Assembly: GCF_000158955.1 (NCBI RefSeq)
Contig: NZ_GG657757.1
Location: 3,001,190 to 3,053,664, forward strand
Origin: Streptomyces viridochromogenes DSM 40736
GTDB lineage: Bacteria; Actinomycetota; Actinomycetes; Streptomycetales; Streptomycetaceae
Direction of reading: 5' to 3'
Length of the DNA: 52,475 bases
The position numbers and the translations under genes were made by a program. Within the stretch, counting starts at the first letter, position 1; every line of letters begins with the position of its first letter. Positions 15,882 through 24,669 of this stretch are shown here, one piece after another. The notes beneath the pieces are model-generated. The model was not told where the DNA came from, made no database searches, and saw only the letters and a list, made by a program, of their open reading frames with translations.

Positions 15882-17359
15882 GATTCCCCAGTGTCCCTGC
15901 GCAGACGGCTCCGCGCGTGTTCCGCCACGGGTCCGGGCAGCCAGCCGCGTTCCCGGAGGGCGTCGACGAGGCGGGCGTACGGCTCCGCGTAGCGGGCTGT
16001 GCGGTCGGGGCGGGGTTCGACGACCGTGCGGAGGCGGACCATGCGCTCGGCGACGTCCGCGAGTGCTCCGGCCTCCGACGCCCCGTAGGCGGCCAACGCG
16101 GCCATGCCCAGGGCCGGTTCGGTCTGCTCCGGGACGCGGGCCGGGCGGCCCAGGATGTCGGTGCGGAGTTGGTTCCAGTACGGGCTGCGGGCGCCGCCGC
16201 CGGTGAAGGTGAGCGGGCCGTCGAGGGGCGCGCCGAGGTGGTGCAGGTAGTCCAGGCACAGGCGTTCCGCGAACCCGACGCCCTGGAGCAGCGCGGCCCA
16301 CAGGTCGGCGTCGTCCGCGGGTTCACCGAGGACGAGCCGCGTCGCCTCCGGTGCCCGGAACGGGAACCGCTCCCCCGTCGACACCAGCGGGTAGGCGACC
16401 GCCCGGGACGGTTCGAAGGCCGCGGCCCGCTCGTCCATCGCGGCGGGGTCGGCGTCCGGGAACCGTGCCGTGAGGGCTCCGGCGCCCACGCTCGACGCCC
16501 CGCCGGGCAGCCAGGTGCCGTCCGGGGCACGGTGGTTGTAGACCACGCCGGTGGGGTCCCGGACGGGGTCGCGGGCGGCGCCCTTCAGCACCAGAGTGGT
16601 GCCGAGCACCGAGTTCCAGGAGCCGGGGCGCAGCGCGCCCGAGGCGATCTGCGCCGCGCAGCCGTCCGTCATCCCGGCGAACACGGGGGTGCCGGCGGGG
16701 ACGCCGGTGGCGTCCGCGGCCGCCGCGCACACCTCGCCGAGGCGTGTGCCGGGGCGTACGACGCCCGGCAGGAGGCGGTCGGGGACGCCGAGTTGGGCCA
16801 GCGCCGCCTCCGGCCATGCCTCGCTTTGCAGGTCGTAGCCGGTCTTGAGGGCGTGGCTGGAGTCGGCCGGGGGCACCTCGCCGATGAGGCGGCCGATGAT
16901 CAGGTCGGGCTGGTGGGCGAGGCGCAGGCCGGGGCCGTACTCCCGCAGCAGCCACAGCGCCTTGGGCAGCGCCCAGGTGTCCTGGACCGCGAGCCCCGCC
17001 TCCCGGGCCCGGGCCGCCTCCTTCGCCGCGCGTCCGTCGTCGTACATCAGCGCGGGGCTCACCGGCCGTCCCGAACCGTCCGTCAGCAGCACCGTGCCGG
17101 ATGTGCCGCAGACCGCGAGGCCGCCGATCGGCAGGCCGGGGGGCACGGAGCCGAGGGCCGCCCGGGAGGCCGTGCGCAGCGCCGCCCACCACCGCACCGG
17201 GTCCTGCTCGTGCCGCACACCGTCCCGCCGCCCGGACAGCGGGGCCGAGCCGCTGCCCAGAACCGTGCCGTCGGCGGTGACGAGCAGCACGCGGACGCTC
17301 TGCGTGCCCAGGTCGACGCCCAGCCAGCCCGCACCCTCGCCCGCACCCTCGTCCACCAT
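15878..17359 (-). CDS. FGGY-family carbohydrate kinase (xylulokinase-like)
   Basis: A 493-aa kinase. The N-terminal phosphate-binding loop GVDLGTQSVRVLLV, the adenosine-site SVLGTTLVLKG and the C-terminal FGGY signature region LTFTGGGARSPYWNQLRTDILGRP (about residues 400-424) are visible. It would phosphorylate a pentulose, polyol or related sugar with ATP. GTG/ATG upstream choices exist, but GGGAGG six bases before ATG 17359 sets the start; the 34-residue extension to 17461 crosses the intergenic operator region. It is divergent from the sugar ABC operon, and its stop overlaps the phosphatase start. A second, different FGGY kinase lies in the facing operon at 24670. Confidence 0.87.
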   Translation of the reverse strand: MVDEGAGEGAGWLGVDLGTQSVRVLLVTADGTVLGSGSAPLSGRRDGVRHEQDPVRWWAALRTASRAALGSVPPGLPIGGLAVCGTSGTVLLTDGSGRPVSPALMYDDGRAAKEAARAREAGLAVQDTWALPKALWLLREYGPGLRLAHQPDLIIGRLIGEVPPADSSHALKTGYDLQSEAWPEAALAQLGVPDRLLPGVVRPGTRLGEVCAAAADATGVPAGTPVFAGMTDGCAAQIASGALRPGSWNSVLGTTLVLKGAARDPVRDPTGVVYNHRAPDGTWLPGGASSVGAGALTARFPDADPAAMDERAAAFEPSRAVAYPLVSTGERFPFRAPEATRLVLGEPADDADLWAALLQGVGFAERLCLDYLHHLGAPLDGPLTFTGGGARSPYWNQLRTDILGRPARVPEQTEPALGMAALAAYGASEAGALADVAERMVRLRTVVEPRPDRTARYAEPYARLVDALRERGWLPGPVAEHARSRLRRDTGES

Positions 17360-17466
17360 CCGGAACCTCCCACGCCGTCGCAGCCGGATCTGTGAACTTC
17401 TCACTGTGCCCCGATATTTTCCCGTGCGCGAGGGATTGACGCCCAACTTCAGCCGTTCCACCCTCT

Positions 17467-17493
17467 GTTAACGAGTCGACTCGACGTGTTAAC
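17467..17493. promoter_or_regulatory. Candidate operator in the divergent kinase/ABC promoter region
   Basis: Two GTTAAC palindromes (17467-17472 and 17488-17493) flank a perfect 12-bp palindrome CGAGTCGACTCG (17472-17483). The group sits 22-49 bases before the SBP ATG and covers the region between two divergent transcripts. The DeoR-type regulator encoded in the operon at 21728 is the obvious candidate ligand. A TTGACG at 17436 could be a -35 element; I found no convincing -10. Confidence 0.5.
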
Positions 17494-17515
17494 CAGCCCC
17501 CACGTGGAGGTACGG

Positions 17516-18937
17516 ATGGACACGCACGTGCACGACCGCCGGAGGTTCCTCGCGCTCGCCGCCGGGGCTGCCGCGGCGCCCCTGCTGACGGCCTGCGGTG
17601 CCGGGTTCGGCGGGGACGACAGCAAGAGCGACGGCTCCGCCGCGGACGACGTCACCGGCTCCTTCGACTGGAAGCGGGAGAAGGGCACCACCGTCAAGGC
17701 GCTGCTCAACAAGCACCCGTACACCGACGCCCTCATAGCCGACCTGAAGTCCTTCACCGAGAGGACCGGCATCAAGGTCGAGTACGACGTCTTCCCCGAG
17801 GACAACTACTTCGACAAGCTCACCGTGGACCTGTCCAGCGGACGGGCCTCCTACGACGTCTTCATGCTGGGCGCGTACATGGTGTGGCAGTACGGGCCGC
17901 CGGGCTGGCTGGAGGACCTCGGCCCCTGGATGCGCAACTCCTCGGCGACGGGCGCCGAGTGGGACCAGGCGGACTTCTTCCCGAACCTGCTCCAGGCCGA
18001 CCAGTGGTCGCTGAAGGCGGGCGCTCCGCTGGGCCAGGGCGGGCAGTACGCGCTGCCGTGGGGCTGGGAGACCAACGTCGTCGCCTACAACACCGAACTG
18101 TTCGTCAGACTCGGCCTGAAACCCGCCGAGTCCTTCGACGAGCTGGCCGAACTCGCCGGCACCATCAAGCGCAAGGCGCCGGGCGCCGGCTACGACGGGA
18201 TGTACGGGATCGCCGTACGCGGATCGAGGAGCTGGGCCACCATCCACCCGGGCTTCATGACGATGTACGCCCGCAACGGGCTGAAGGACTTCACGGTCGA
18301 CGGCGGGAAGCTCACCCCCGCCATGAACAGCCCCGAGGCCGTCGCCTTCACCGAGGACTGGGCGCGGATGGTCAAGCGGGGCGGGCCGCCGTCCTGGACG
18401 TCGTACACCTGGTACCAGTGCTCCAGCGACCTGGGCGCGAAGAAGGCCGGGATGCTGTTCGACGCCGACACGGCCGCCTACTTCCAGGCGGTGAAGGGCG
18501 CCAGCCCCGCCTCGGGGAAGATCGCCTTCCACCCCGGGCCGAAGGGCCCGGACGGCTCGCTCGCCACCAACATGTGGATCTGGTCGCTCGGCATGAACGC
18601 CAAGAGCAAGAAGAAGAGCGCCAGTTGGCTGTTCCTGCAGTGGGCGACCGGCAAGGAGCACCTGCGCAAGAGCGCGATCACCCACAACCACATCGACCCG
18701 GTGCGCAAGTCGGTGGCGGACGACGCCGCCTACAAGGACAAGATGAAGCATCTGCCGGGCTTCCTGGAGACCTTCGAGACGGTCGTCGACCAGACGAAGA
18801 TCCAGTTCACTCCGCAGGCGCAGTTCTTCGACGCGACGACCAGCTGGGCGGCGGCCCTCCAGGAGATCTACGGCGGCAAGGGCGCGAAGTCGGTCCTGGA
18901 CGGGCTGGCGGACGACCTCGCCGGCAAGGTGGGCTAG
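17516..18937 (+). CDS. Sugar/polyol ABC substrate-binding lipoprotein (CUT1 family)
   Basis: A 473-aa extracellular solute-binding protein. It opens with a Tat lipoprotein signal (HDRRRFLALAAGAAA ... LTAC, Cys near residue 26). The mature domain is the family-1 binding fold (TALIADLKSFTERTGIKVEYDVFPE; WGWETNVVAYNTELF; a C-terminal MWIWSLGMNAKSKKK... helix). The length is that of CUT1 sugar, polyol and glycerophosphodiester binders. ATG 17516 has GGAGG at 17506-17510; a GTG at 17486 is in frame but inside the operator. It heads an operon of at least nine tightly packed genes. Ligand unknown. Confidence 0.88.
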   Translation: MDTHVHDRRRFLALAAGAAAAPLLTACGAGFGGDDSKSDGSAADDVTGSFDWKREKGTTVKALLNKHPYTDALIADLKSFTERTGIKVEYDVFPEDNYFDKLTVDLSSGRASYDVFMLGAYMVWQYGPPGWLEDLGPWMRNSSATGAEWDQADFFPNLLQADQWSLKAGAPLGQGGQYALPWGWETNVVAYNTELFVRLGLKPAESFDELAELAGTIKRKAPGAGYDGMYGIAVRGSRSWATIHPGFMTMYARNGLKDFTVDGGKLTPAMNSPEAVAFTEDWARMVKRGGPPSWTSYTWYQCSSDLGAKKAGMLFDADTAAYFQAVKGASPASGKIAFHPGPKGPDGSLATNMWIWSLGMNAKSKKKSASWLFLQWATGKEHLRKSAITHNHIDPVRKSVADDAAYKDKMKHLPGFLETFETVVDQTKIQFTPQAQFFDATTSWAAALQEIYGGKGAKSVLDGLADDLAGKVG

Positions 18938-18940
18938 CCC

Positions 18941-19825
18941 ATGGGGTGGCGGCTCACCCTGCGCCCGTACGTCCTGATCGTCCCCGCCCTGCTCCTGACC
19001 TGCGGGATCCTCTACCCGTTCGGGCTCGGGCTGTACTACACGCTGTTCGACTTCTCGGCGAGCAAACCGCAGCCGGACATGGTGCGGTTCGAGAACTACT
19101 CGACGGTGTTCACGCAGGAGGCCTTCTGGAACTCGGCGTGGGTGACCGTGCTGTACGCGGTCGGGGCGGCGCTCGTCGAGACCGTGCTCGGCGTGGCCGT
19201 CGCCCTGCTGCTGCACCGGCCGACGCTCGTCGGCAGGGTCCTGGAGAAGATCCTGATCCTGCCGCTGATGATCGCCCCCGTGATCGCGGCGATCATCTGG
19301 AAGCTGATGCTCCAGCCGTCGGTCGGGGTCGTCAACCACCTGCTGAAACCGTTCGGTCTCGGCGGGGTGCAGTGGACGGACACGCCGACGGGCGCCCTGC
19401 TGTCGTCGATCGCCGTGGACGTGTGGGTCTACACGCCGTTCGTGGCGATCCTCGCCCTCGCCGGTCTGCGGTCGCTGCCCACCTCCCCGTTCGAGGCGGC
19501 GGCCGTGGACGGCGCGGGGTGGTGGTACACCTTCCGGCGGCTGACCCTGCCGATGCTGTGGCCGTACGTGCTGGTCGCGGTGATCTTCCGGTTCATGGAC
19601 TCGCTGAAGGTGTTCGACATCATCTACGCCCTGACGGAGGGCGGGCCGGGTGACTCGACGGTGGTGCTGCAGATCCGGGCGTACCTCGAAGCCATCCGCT
19701 TCCAGCGGTACTCCTTCGGGATCAGCTACACGATCGTGCTGTGGGCCGTGGTGTACCTGGCCGCGATGGTGCTGGTGAAGCACCTGGGGAAGATCCAGCG
19801 GAAGGCCGCGGAGGTCACCACATGA
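18941..19825 (+). CDS. Sugar ABC transporter permease 1 (MalF/UgpA-like)
   Basis: A 294-aa membrane protein with six predicted helices. The opening RPYVLIVPALLLTCGILYPFGLGLYYT is typical of MalF/UgpA-type subunits. The EAA loop EAAAVDGAGWWYTFRRLTLPMLWPY lies around residues 185-209. It starts three bases after the SBP stop, so it is read as one operon, and its TGA overlaps the next ATG. It forms the channel with permease 2. Confidence 0.9.
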   Translation: MGWRLTLRPYVLIVPALLLTCGILYPFGLGLYYTLFDFSASKPQPDMVRFENYSTVFTQEAFWNSAWVTVLYAVGAALVETVLGVAVALLLHRPTLVGRVLEKILILPLMIAPVIAAIIWKLMLQPSVGVVNHLLKPFGLGGVQWTDTPTGALLSSIAVDVWVYTPFVAILALAGLRSLPTSPFEAAAVDGAGWWYTFRRLTLPMLWPYVLVAVIFRFMDSLKVFDIIYALTEGGPGDSTVVLQIRAYLEAIRFQRYSFGISYTIVLWAVVYLAAMVLVKHLGKIQRKAAEVTT

Positions 19826-20646
19826 GGAAACGCCTGGCGGGGTGGGTGTGCGACGCCGCCCTCGTCCTCTACTTCGTCTTCGCGCTGTTCCCGATCGCCT
19901 GGATGGTGATCCTGTCGCTGAAGCCGACCGACCAGCTCTTCTCCACCTACTTCTCCTTCTCCCCCACCCTGGACGGCTACCGCACGGTCCTCGGCGACAG
20001 CGAGGGCATCCCGTTCGTGCGGTTCTTCGTCAACAGCCTGGTGGTGTCGGTGGGGGCGGTCGTGCTGTCCCTGGTGGTGGGGCTGCCGGCGGCGTACGCC
20101 TCGGCGCGGTGGCGGTTCAAGGGCTCGGAGAACCTGATGTTCACGCTGCTGTCGTTCCGGTTCGCGCCCGAACTCACCGTGATCATCCCGCTGTTCGTGC
20201 TGTACCAGAAGCTCGGCCTGTTCGACACGTACGTCGGCATGGTGTGGGTGCTGCAACTGGTGACGCTGCCGCTCATCGTGTGGATCATGCGGTCCTACTT
20301 CGCCGACCTCACACCCGAGCTGGAGCAGGCGGCCCTGCTGGACGGCTACACCCGCAAGCAGGCCTTCTTCCGCGTCGCCCTTCCGCTGGTCAAGCCGGGC
20401 ATCGCGGCCGTGTCGCTGCTGGCGTTCATCTTCGCCTGGAACAACTTCGTCTTCCCGCTGATCCTCACCTCCAACGAGGCCCAGACGGTGACCGTGGGCG
20501 CGTTGTCCTTCCTCGGCGGGGACCGGCCCAAGTACAACCTCACGGCCGCCGCAGCGCTCGTGTCCGTCGTACCGCCGCTGCTGCTCGCGCTGACGATCCA
20601 GCGGTATCTGGTGCGTGGCCTGTCGTTCGGGGCGGTGAAGTCATGA
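19822..20646 (+). CDS. Sugar ABC transporter permease 2 (MalG/UgpE-like)
   Basis: A 274-aa membrane protein with six helices. The start FVFALFPIAWMVILSLKPTDQLFS and the EAA loop LEQAALLDGYTRKQAFFRVALPLVKPG (about residues 171-197) are those of MalG-type subunits. ATG 19822 overlaps the stop of permease 1 (ATGA), and its own TGA overlaps the ATPase ATG at 20643. It partners permease 1 and the two ATPases of this operon. Confidence 0.9.
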   Translation: MRKRLAGWVCDAALVLYFVFALFPIAWMVILSLKPTDQLFSTYFSFSPTLDGYRTVLGDSEGIPFVRFFVNSLVVSVGAVVLSLVVGLPAAYASARWRFKGSENLMFTLLSFRFAPELTVIIPLFVLYQKLGLFDTYVGMVWVLQLVTLPLIVWIMRSYFADLTPELEQAALLDGYTRKQAFFRVALPLVKPGIAAVSLLAFIFAWNNFVFPLILTSNEAQTVTVGALSFLGGDRPKYNLTAAAALVSVVPPLLLALTIQRYLVRGLSFGAVKS

Positions 20647-21731
20647 TCACGCTGAGCGGGATACGGAAGACCTACGGGAAGACCGTCGCGCTCGACGGAC
20701 TCGAACTGGAGGTGCGGGAAGGCGAGTTCTTCTGTCTGCTGGGCCCGTCGGGAGCCGGCAAGACGACGACGCTCAAGACCGTCGCCGGGCTCGAACAGCC
20801 CGACTCCGGCACGGTCCTGCTCGGCGGCGAGGACATGCGGGGCGTGGAGCCGTACGACCGGGGTGTGGCGATGTGCTTCGAGAGCTACGCCCTCTACCCG
20901 CACCGCTCCGTCTACGACAACCTCGCCTCACCCCTGCGCTCCCCCCGGTACCGTCTCCCGGCCGCCGAGGCCCGGCAGCGGATCGGCGCGGTCGCCGAAC
21001 TGCTCGGCATCTCCGCCCTGCTGGACCGGCCCGTGGGCCGGCTGTCCAACGGGCAGCGGCAACGCGTGGCGCTCGGGCGGGTCCTGGTCCGCCCGGCCAA
21101 GGCCTTCCTGCTCGACGAGCCGCTCTCCCACCTGGACGCCAAGCTGCGCCAGCAGATGCGGGCCGAACTGAAGGCGATCGGGGAGGTGCGGCACACCACC
21201 ACCCTGTACGTCACGCACGACTCGGTCGAGGCACTGGCGCTCGGCGACCGGATCGGGGTCGTCCGGGAGGGGCGGATCGTGCAGACGGGCACGCGGGAGG
21301 AGATCTGGTACCAGCCCTACGACACCGAGGTCGCCCGGGCCTTCGGGCGGCCCCGGATCAATCTGCTGCCCGGGGTGGTGACGGAGAGCGGGGTGCGGTC
21401 GGACGGCGGGGTCGAGCTGCCGGTCCGGTCGCGGGCCACCCCCGGCACGGACGTCCTCGTCGGCCTCCGCCCCCGGGACCTCGCGCTGCGGGGCCCGGGT
21501 CACGAGCTGACCGGCACCGTGTACGTCACCGAGGTGCTCGGCCGGTCCGTGGAGGTCACCGTCCGGCTCGGGACCGGGGAGCGGCGGGTGTCGCTCGTGG
21601 CCCCCCGGGCGGACGCGGCGCGCCTTCGTCCGGACGATCCGGTACGGCTGGTGGTCCGGCCTGAGAACCTGCTGCTGTTCGAGGCCGACCGGCCGGAGCG
21701 ACCGGGACGACGGATAGAGACAGAGCGATGA
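20643..21731 (+). CDS. CUT1-type ABC ATPase, first of two (GlpS/UgpC-like)
   Basis: A 362-aa ATPase with a C-terminal TOBE-like regulatory domain. Walker A is GPSGAGKTT (about 35-43), Walker B FLLDEPLSHLD, and the H-loop VTHDSVEA. Two key sites differ from MalK/MsiK: the Q-loop reads CFESYALYPH, so the usual Gln is Glu, and the signature is LSNGQRQ instead of LSGGQ. It starts inside the permease stop and its TGA overlaps the DeoR gene. A second, related ATPase is encoded at 22530, so the transporter probably has a heterodimeric motor as in rhizobial glycerol/polyol importers (GlpS/GlpT, from memory). Confidence 0.88.
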   Translation: MITLSGIRKTYGKTVALDGLELEVREGEFFCLLGPSGAGKTTTLKTVAGLEQPDSGTVLLGGEDMRGVEPYDRGVAMCFESYALYPHRSVYDNLASPLRSPRYRLPAAEARQRIGAVAELLGISALLDRPVGRLSNGQRQRVALGRVLVRPAKAFLLDEPLSHLDAKLRQQMRAELKAIGEVRHTTTLYVTHDSVEALALGDRIGVVREGRIVQTGTREEIWYQPYDTEVARAFGRPRINLLPGVVTESGVRSDGGVELPVRSRATPGTDVLVGLRPRDLALRGPGHELTGTVYVTEVLGRSVEVTVRLGTGERRVSLVAPRADAARLRPDDPVRLVVRPENLLLFEADRPERPGRRIETER

Positions 21732-22558
21732 GCAGCAGCAGTGGTGGACAGCAGGGGCCCGCGGCGCGGCAGGCGGCCATGGCCGAGCAGGTGCTGGCCG
21801 ACGGTTCGGCGACGGCGGCGGAGCTCGCCGAGCGGTTCGGGGTGAGCCTGATGACCATCCACCGGGACCTCGACGAGCTCGAACGGCAGGGCATCGTACG
21901 GAAGTTCCGGGGCGGGGTGACCGCGCAGCCGTCGGGGGTCTTCGAGTCGAACGTGCAGTACCGCCTGAAGACCATGCGGGCGGAGAAGGCCGCCGTCGCC
22001 GAGCACGCGCTGCGGATGGTGGAGCCCGGCATGGCGATCCTGCTGGACGACTCCACGTCCACGCTGGAGATAGCCAGACGGCTGCGTACGGGCGAGGTCA
22101 CGCCGCTGACGGTCGTCACCAATTTCCTGGAGGCGATCAACCTGCTGTCCGACCAGCGGGGCATCCACCTGATGGCGCTCGGCGGCGACTACGACCCGCT
22201 GCACTCCTCGTTCCTGGGGGTGTCGTGCGTGGAGGCGGTCGAGCAGCTGCGCGTGGACCTGTGCTTCGCGTCGACGTCGGCGGTGCACCGGGGCTACGCC
22301 TACCACCAGGAGCAGCACATCGTGTCGGTGAAGCGGGCGATGCTCGATGCGGCCGCCCGGAACGTCCTGCTGATCGACCACACCAAGCTCGGACGGGTCG
22401 CCCTGCACCGGGTCGTCCCGCTGTCCCGCTTCGACACGGTCCTCGTGGACGACGGGGCGTCGCCGGAGGAACTGCGGGATCTGGACGAGCACAAGGTCCG
22501 TTACGAGGTTTGCGTGAAGAAGGGCGACCATGACGGGAACCGGACTGGAGCTGCGTGA
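21728..22558 (+). CDS. DeoR-family transcriptional regulator
   Basis: A 276-aa repressor-type protein. Residues about 15-70 are the DeoR winged helix (ATAAELAERFGVSLMTIHRDLDELERQGIVRKFRGGV). The C-terminal DeoRC ligand-binding domain has the usual conserved lines (RAEKAAVAEHALRMVEPGMAILLDDSTST, DHTKLGRVALHRV) that sense phosphorylated sugars. It is placed unusually between two ABC ATPase genes, overlapping both (4 bases before, 29 bases after). It most likely controls this operon and the divergent kinase/phosphatase pair through the palindromes at 17467-17493. Confidence 0.9.
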   Translation: MSSSSGGQQGPAARQAAMAEQVLADGSATAAELAERFGVSLMTIHRDLDELERQGIVRKFRGGVTAQPSGVFESNVQYRLKTMRAEKAAVAEHALRMVEPGMAILLDDSTSTLEIARRLRTGEVTPLTVVTNFLEAINLLSDQRGIHLMALGGDYDPLHSSFLGVSCVEAVEQLRVDLCFASTSAVHRGYAYHQEQHIVSVKRAMLDAAARNVLLIDHTKLGRVALHRVVPLSRFDTVLVDDGASPEELRDLDEHKVRYEVCVKKGDHDGNRTGAA

Positions 22559-23624
22559 CCTCCGTAAGACGTACCGGTCGCGGGGACGGCCTGCGGTCGA
22601 CGCCGTCCGGGGCATCGACCTGAGCCTGCGCTCAGGCGAGCTGCTCGGGCTGCTCGGGCCGTCCGGCTGCGGCAAGTCGACGACCCTGCGGATGATCGCC
22701 GGTCTCGAGTCGGTGACCGGTGGGGACATCCTCGTCGGCGGGGCGTCGGTGGTCGACCGGCCGGCGCAGCAGCGCAACATCGGGGTCGCGTTCGAGAACT
22801 ACGCGCTGTATCCGCCGCTGTCGGTCGCGGAGAACCTGGCGTTCGGGCTCAAGGCCCGCAAGAAGGCCGCCCGGGGTTCCAGGGACGAGGTCGACCGCAA
22901 GGTGAAGGAGATCGCCGAACGGGTCGGTCTCACCGGCTTCCTCGACGCCCGTCCGGCAGGGCTCTCCAGCGGTCAGAAGCAGCGTGTGTCGCTGGCCCGG
23001 GCCCTGATCCGCGAGCCGGACGTGCTGCTCCTCGACGAGCCGCTGTCCCATCTGGACGCGGCCCAGCGCGACACCACCCGCCGTGAACTCAAACGCATCC
23101 AGAAGGACCTGGGCCACACCACGATCCTGGTCACCCACGACCAGGAGGAGGCCCTCTCCCTCGCCGACCGGATCGCCGTGATGAAGGACGGCGTCATCCA
23201 GCAGCTCGGCACCCCCTACGAGATCTACGACAGCCCGGCCAACGTGTTCGTCGCGGACTTCGTCGGCGAACCGGCGATCACCCTGCTGCCCGGCATCGCC
23301 ACCGGCGACGGCGAGGCCCGTCTCTCCGGCCCGGTGCGGATCGCCCTGCCCGTGCCGGTGGAGGAGGGCCGGGAGGTGGTGGTCGGGATCCGCCCGGAGG
23401 ACGTCCGGCTCACCGCCGAGGGCGGTCTGCCCGCCCGGGTCGTCGCCCACGAGCCGCTCCTGGAGGCGGGCCTGGCGACCCTCGCCCTGGACGGGGTCGA
23501 ACGGCATCTGCTCGTCCTCACCGACCCCGAGGTGCGGCTCGCCCACGACGAGCGCGTCCGGGTCGCGGCCGATCCCCAGCACACCCATGTCTTCGACTCC
23601 GAGACAGGAGAAGCCCTGCGATGA
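22530..23624 (+). CDS. CUT1-type ABC ATPase, second of two (GlpT/UgpC-like)
   Basis: A 364-aa ATPase. Walker A is GPSGCGKST, Walker B LLLDEPLSHLD, H-loop THDQEEA. As in its partner at 20643, the Q-loop Gln is replaced by Glu (AFENYALYPP) and the signature is off consensus (LSSGQKQ). The C-terminal 120 residues form the regulatory TOBE domain. It starts 29 bases inside the end of the DeoR gene, and its TGA overlaps the dehydrogenase ATG. Paired divergence of both ATPases suggests they evolved as a heterodimer. Confidence 0.88.
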   Translation: MTGTGLELRDLRKTYRSRGRPAVDAVRGIDLSLRSGELLGLLGPSGCGKSTTLRMIAGLESVTGGDILVGGASVVDRPAQQRNIGVAFENYALYPPLSVAENLAFGLKARKKAARGSRDEVDRKVKEIAERVGLTGFLDARPAGLSSGQKQRVSLARALIREPDVLLLDEPLSHLDAAQRDTTRRELKRIQKDLGHTTILVTHDQEEALSLADRIAVMKDGVIQQLGTPYEIYDSPANVFVADFVGEPAITLLPGIATGDGEARLSGPVRIALPVPVEEGREVVVGIRPEDVRLTAEGGLPARVVAHEPLLEAGLATLALDGVERHLLVLTDPEVRLAHDERVRVAADPQHTHVFDSETGEALR

Positions 23625-24652
23625 CCTCCGATAACAGCGTGCGAGTCGTGGCCGCCGGTGACCACTTCGTGCTGCCGTCGCTGATCAGCCGGGCGGTGGC
23701 GCACGAGGTGGAGCGGGCCGACGTCAGGGAGGTGAAACTCGGCTGGCCCCTGGAGCCGTTCGGGCCGGTCGCCGAGGTGCAGGAGGCCAGTGACGCCGAG
23801 GACGAGATGATCGAGGCGCTGGCCGGGGCGCAGGTCCTGGTCACGCAGATGGGGCCGGTGACCGAACGGGTCCTCGCCGCCTGCCCGGACCTGAGGCTGG
23901 TCGTGGTCTGCCGGGGCGGACCGGTGAACGTCAACCTGGACGCGGCCAAGAACCGTGACGTGCGGGTGTGCTTCGCGCCGGGCCGCAACGCCGCCGCCAC
24001 CGCCGAGTTCACCGTCGGCCTGATGCTGTCGGCCCTGCGCCGCATCCCCCAGGCCCACGACCCGCTCGCCCGGCAGGGCAGCTGGGAGGGGGCGACGTAC
24101 TACACGTACGAGCAGAGCGGTCTGGAGCTGGAGGACCTGCCTGTCGGGCTCGTCGGATACGGGGCCGTCGGCAGCCGGGTCGCCCGGGTGCTGTGCGCGT
24201 TCGGGGCGCGGGTGATGGTGTACGACCCGTATGTGCACGGCGAGATCCACGGACTGCGCGTGACCTCGCTGGACGAACTGCTGCGCCGCTCCCAGGTGAT
24301 CACCCTGCACGCCCGGCTCACCCCCGAGACCCGGGGCCTGATCGGCGCCCGGGAACTGGGGCTGCTGCCGTCCGGCGCGGTGGTGGTGAACGTGGCGCGT
24401 GGGCCGCTGCTGGACGAGGACGCGCTGTGCGACGCGCTGGCGAGCGGTCAGGTCTCGGCGGCGGCGCTCGACACGTACGAGCGGGAGCCGCTGCCGGCCG
24501 GCTCCCGGCTGCCGGGGCTCTCCGACCGTGTGGTGCTCACCCCCCATCTGGGGGGCGCCTCACGCGCGGTCGCGGAGAAGGCGGCCCGCATCGCCGCCGA
24601 AGAGGTGGGCCGCTGGGTGCGCGGCGAGCCGCTCGCGCACTGTCTGACCTGA
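23621..24652 (+). CDS. D-isomer-specific 2-hydroxyacid dehydrogenase family protein
   Basis: A 343-aa NAD(P)-dependent oxidoreductase. The Rossmann motif GYGAVGSRVARVL is at about residues 178-190, with the NAD-selecting Asp in YDPYVHG. The catalytic Arg lies in NVARGPLLDEDAL, the Glu in YEREPL and the His in LTPHLGGAS. Family members interconvert 2-hydroxy and 2-keto acids. Inside a kinase/transport operon it probably acts on an acid derived from the imported compound, for example a phospho-onate; this is inference. It overlaps the preceding ATPase stop, and the kinase gene follows after 17 bases. Confidence 0.88.
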   Translation: MTSDNSVRVVAAGDHFVLPSLISRAVAHEVERADVREVKLGWPLEPFGPVAEVQEASDAEDEMIEALAGAQVLVTQMGPVTERVLAACPDLRLVVVCRGGPVNVNLDAAKNRDVRVCFAPGRNAAATAEFTVGLMLSALRRIPQAHDPLARQGSWEGATYYTYEQSGLELEDLPVGLVGYGAVGSRVARVLCAFGARVMVYDPYVHGEIHGLRVTSLDELLRRSQVITLHARLTPETRGLIGARELGLLPSGAVVVNVARGPLLDEDALCDALASGQVSAAALDTYEREPLPAGSRLPGLSDRVVLTPHLGGASRAVAEKAARIAAEEVGRWVRGEPLAHCLT

Positions 24653-24669
24653 GGACCGGAGGGAGCCGC

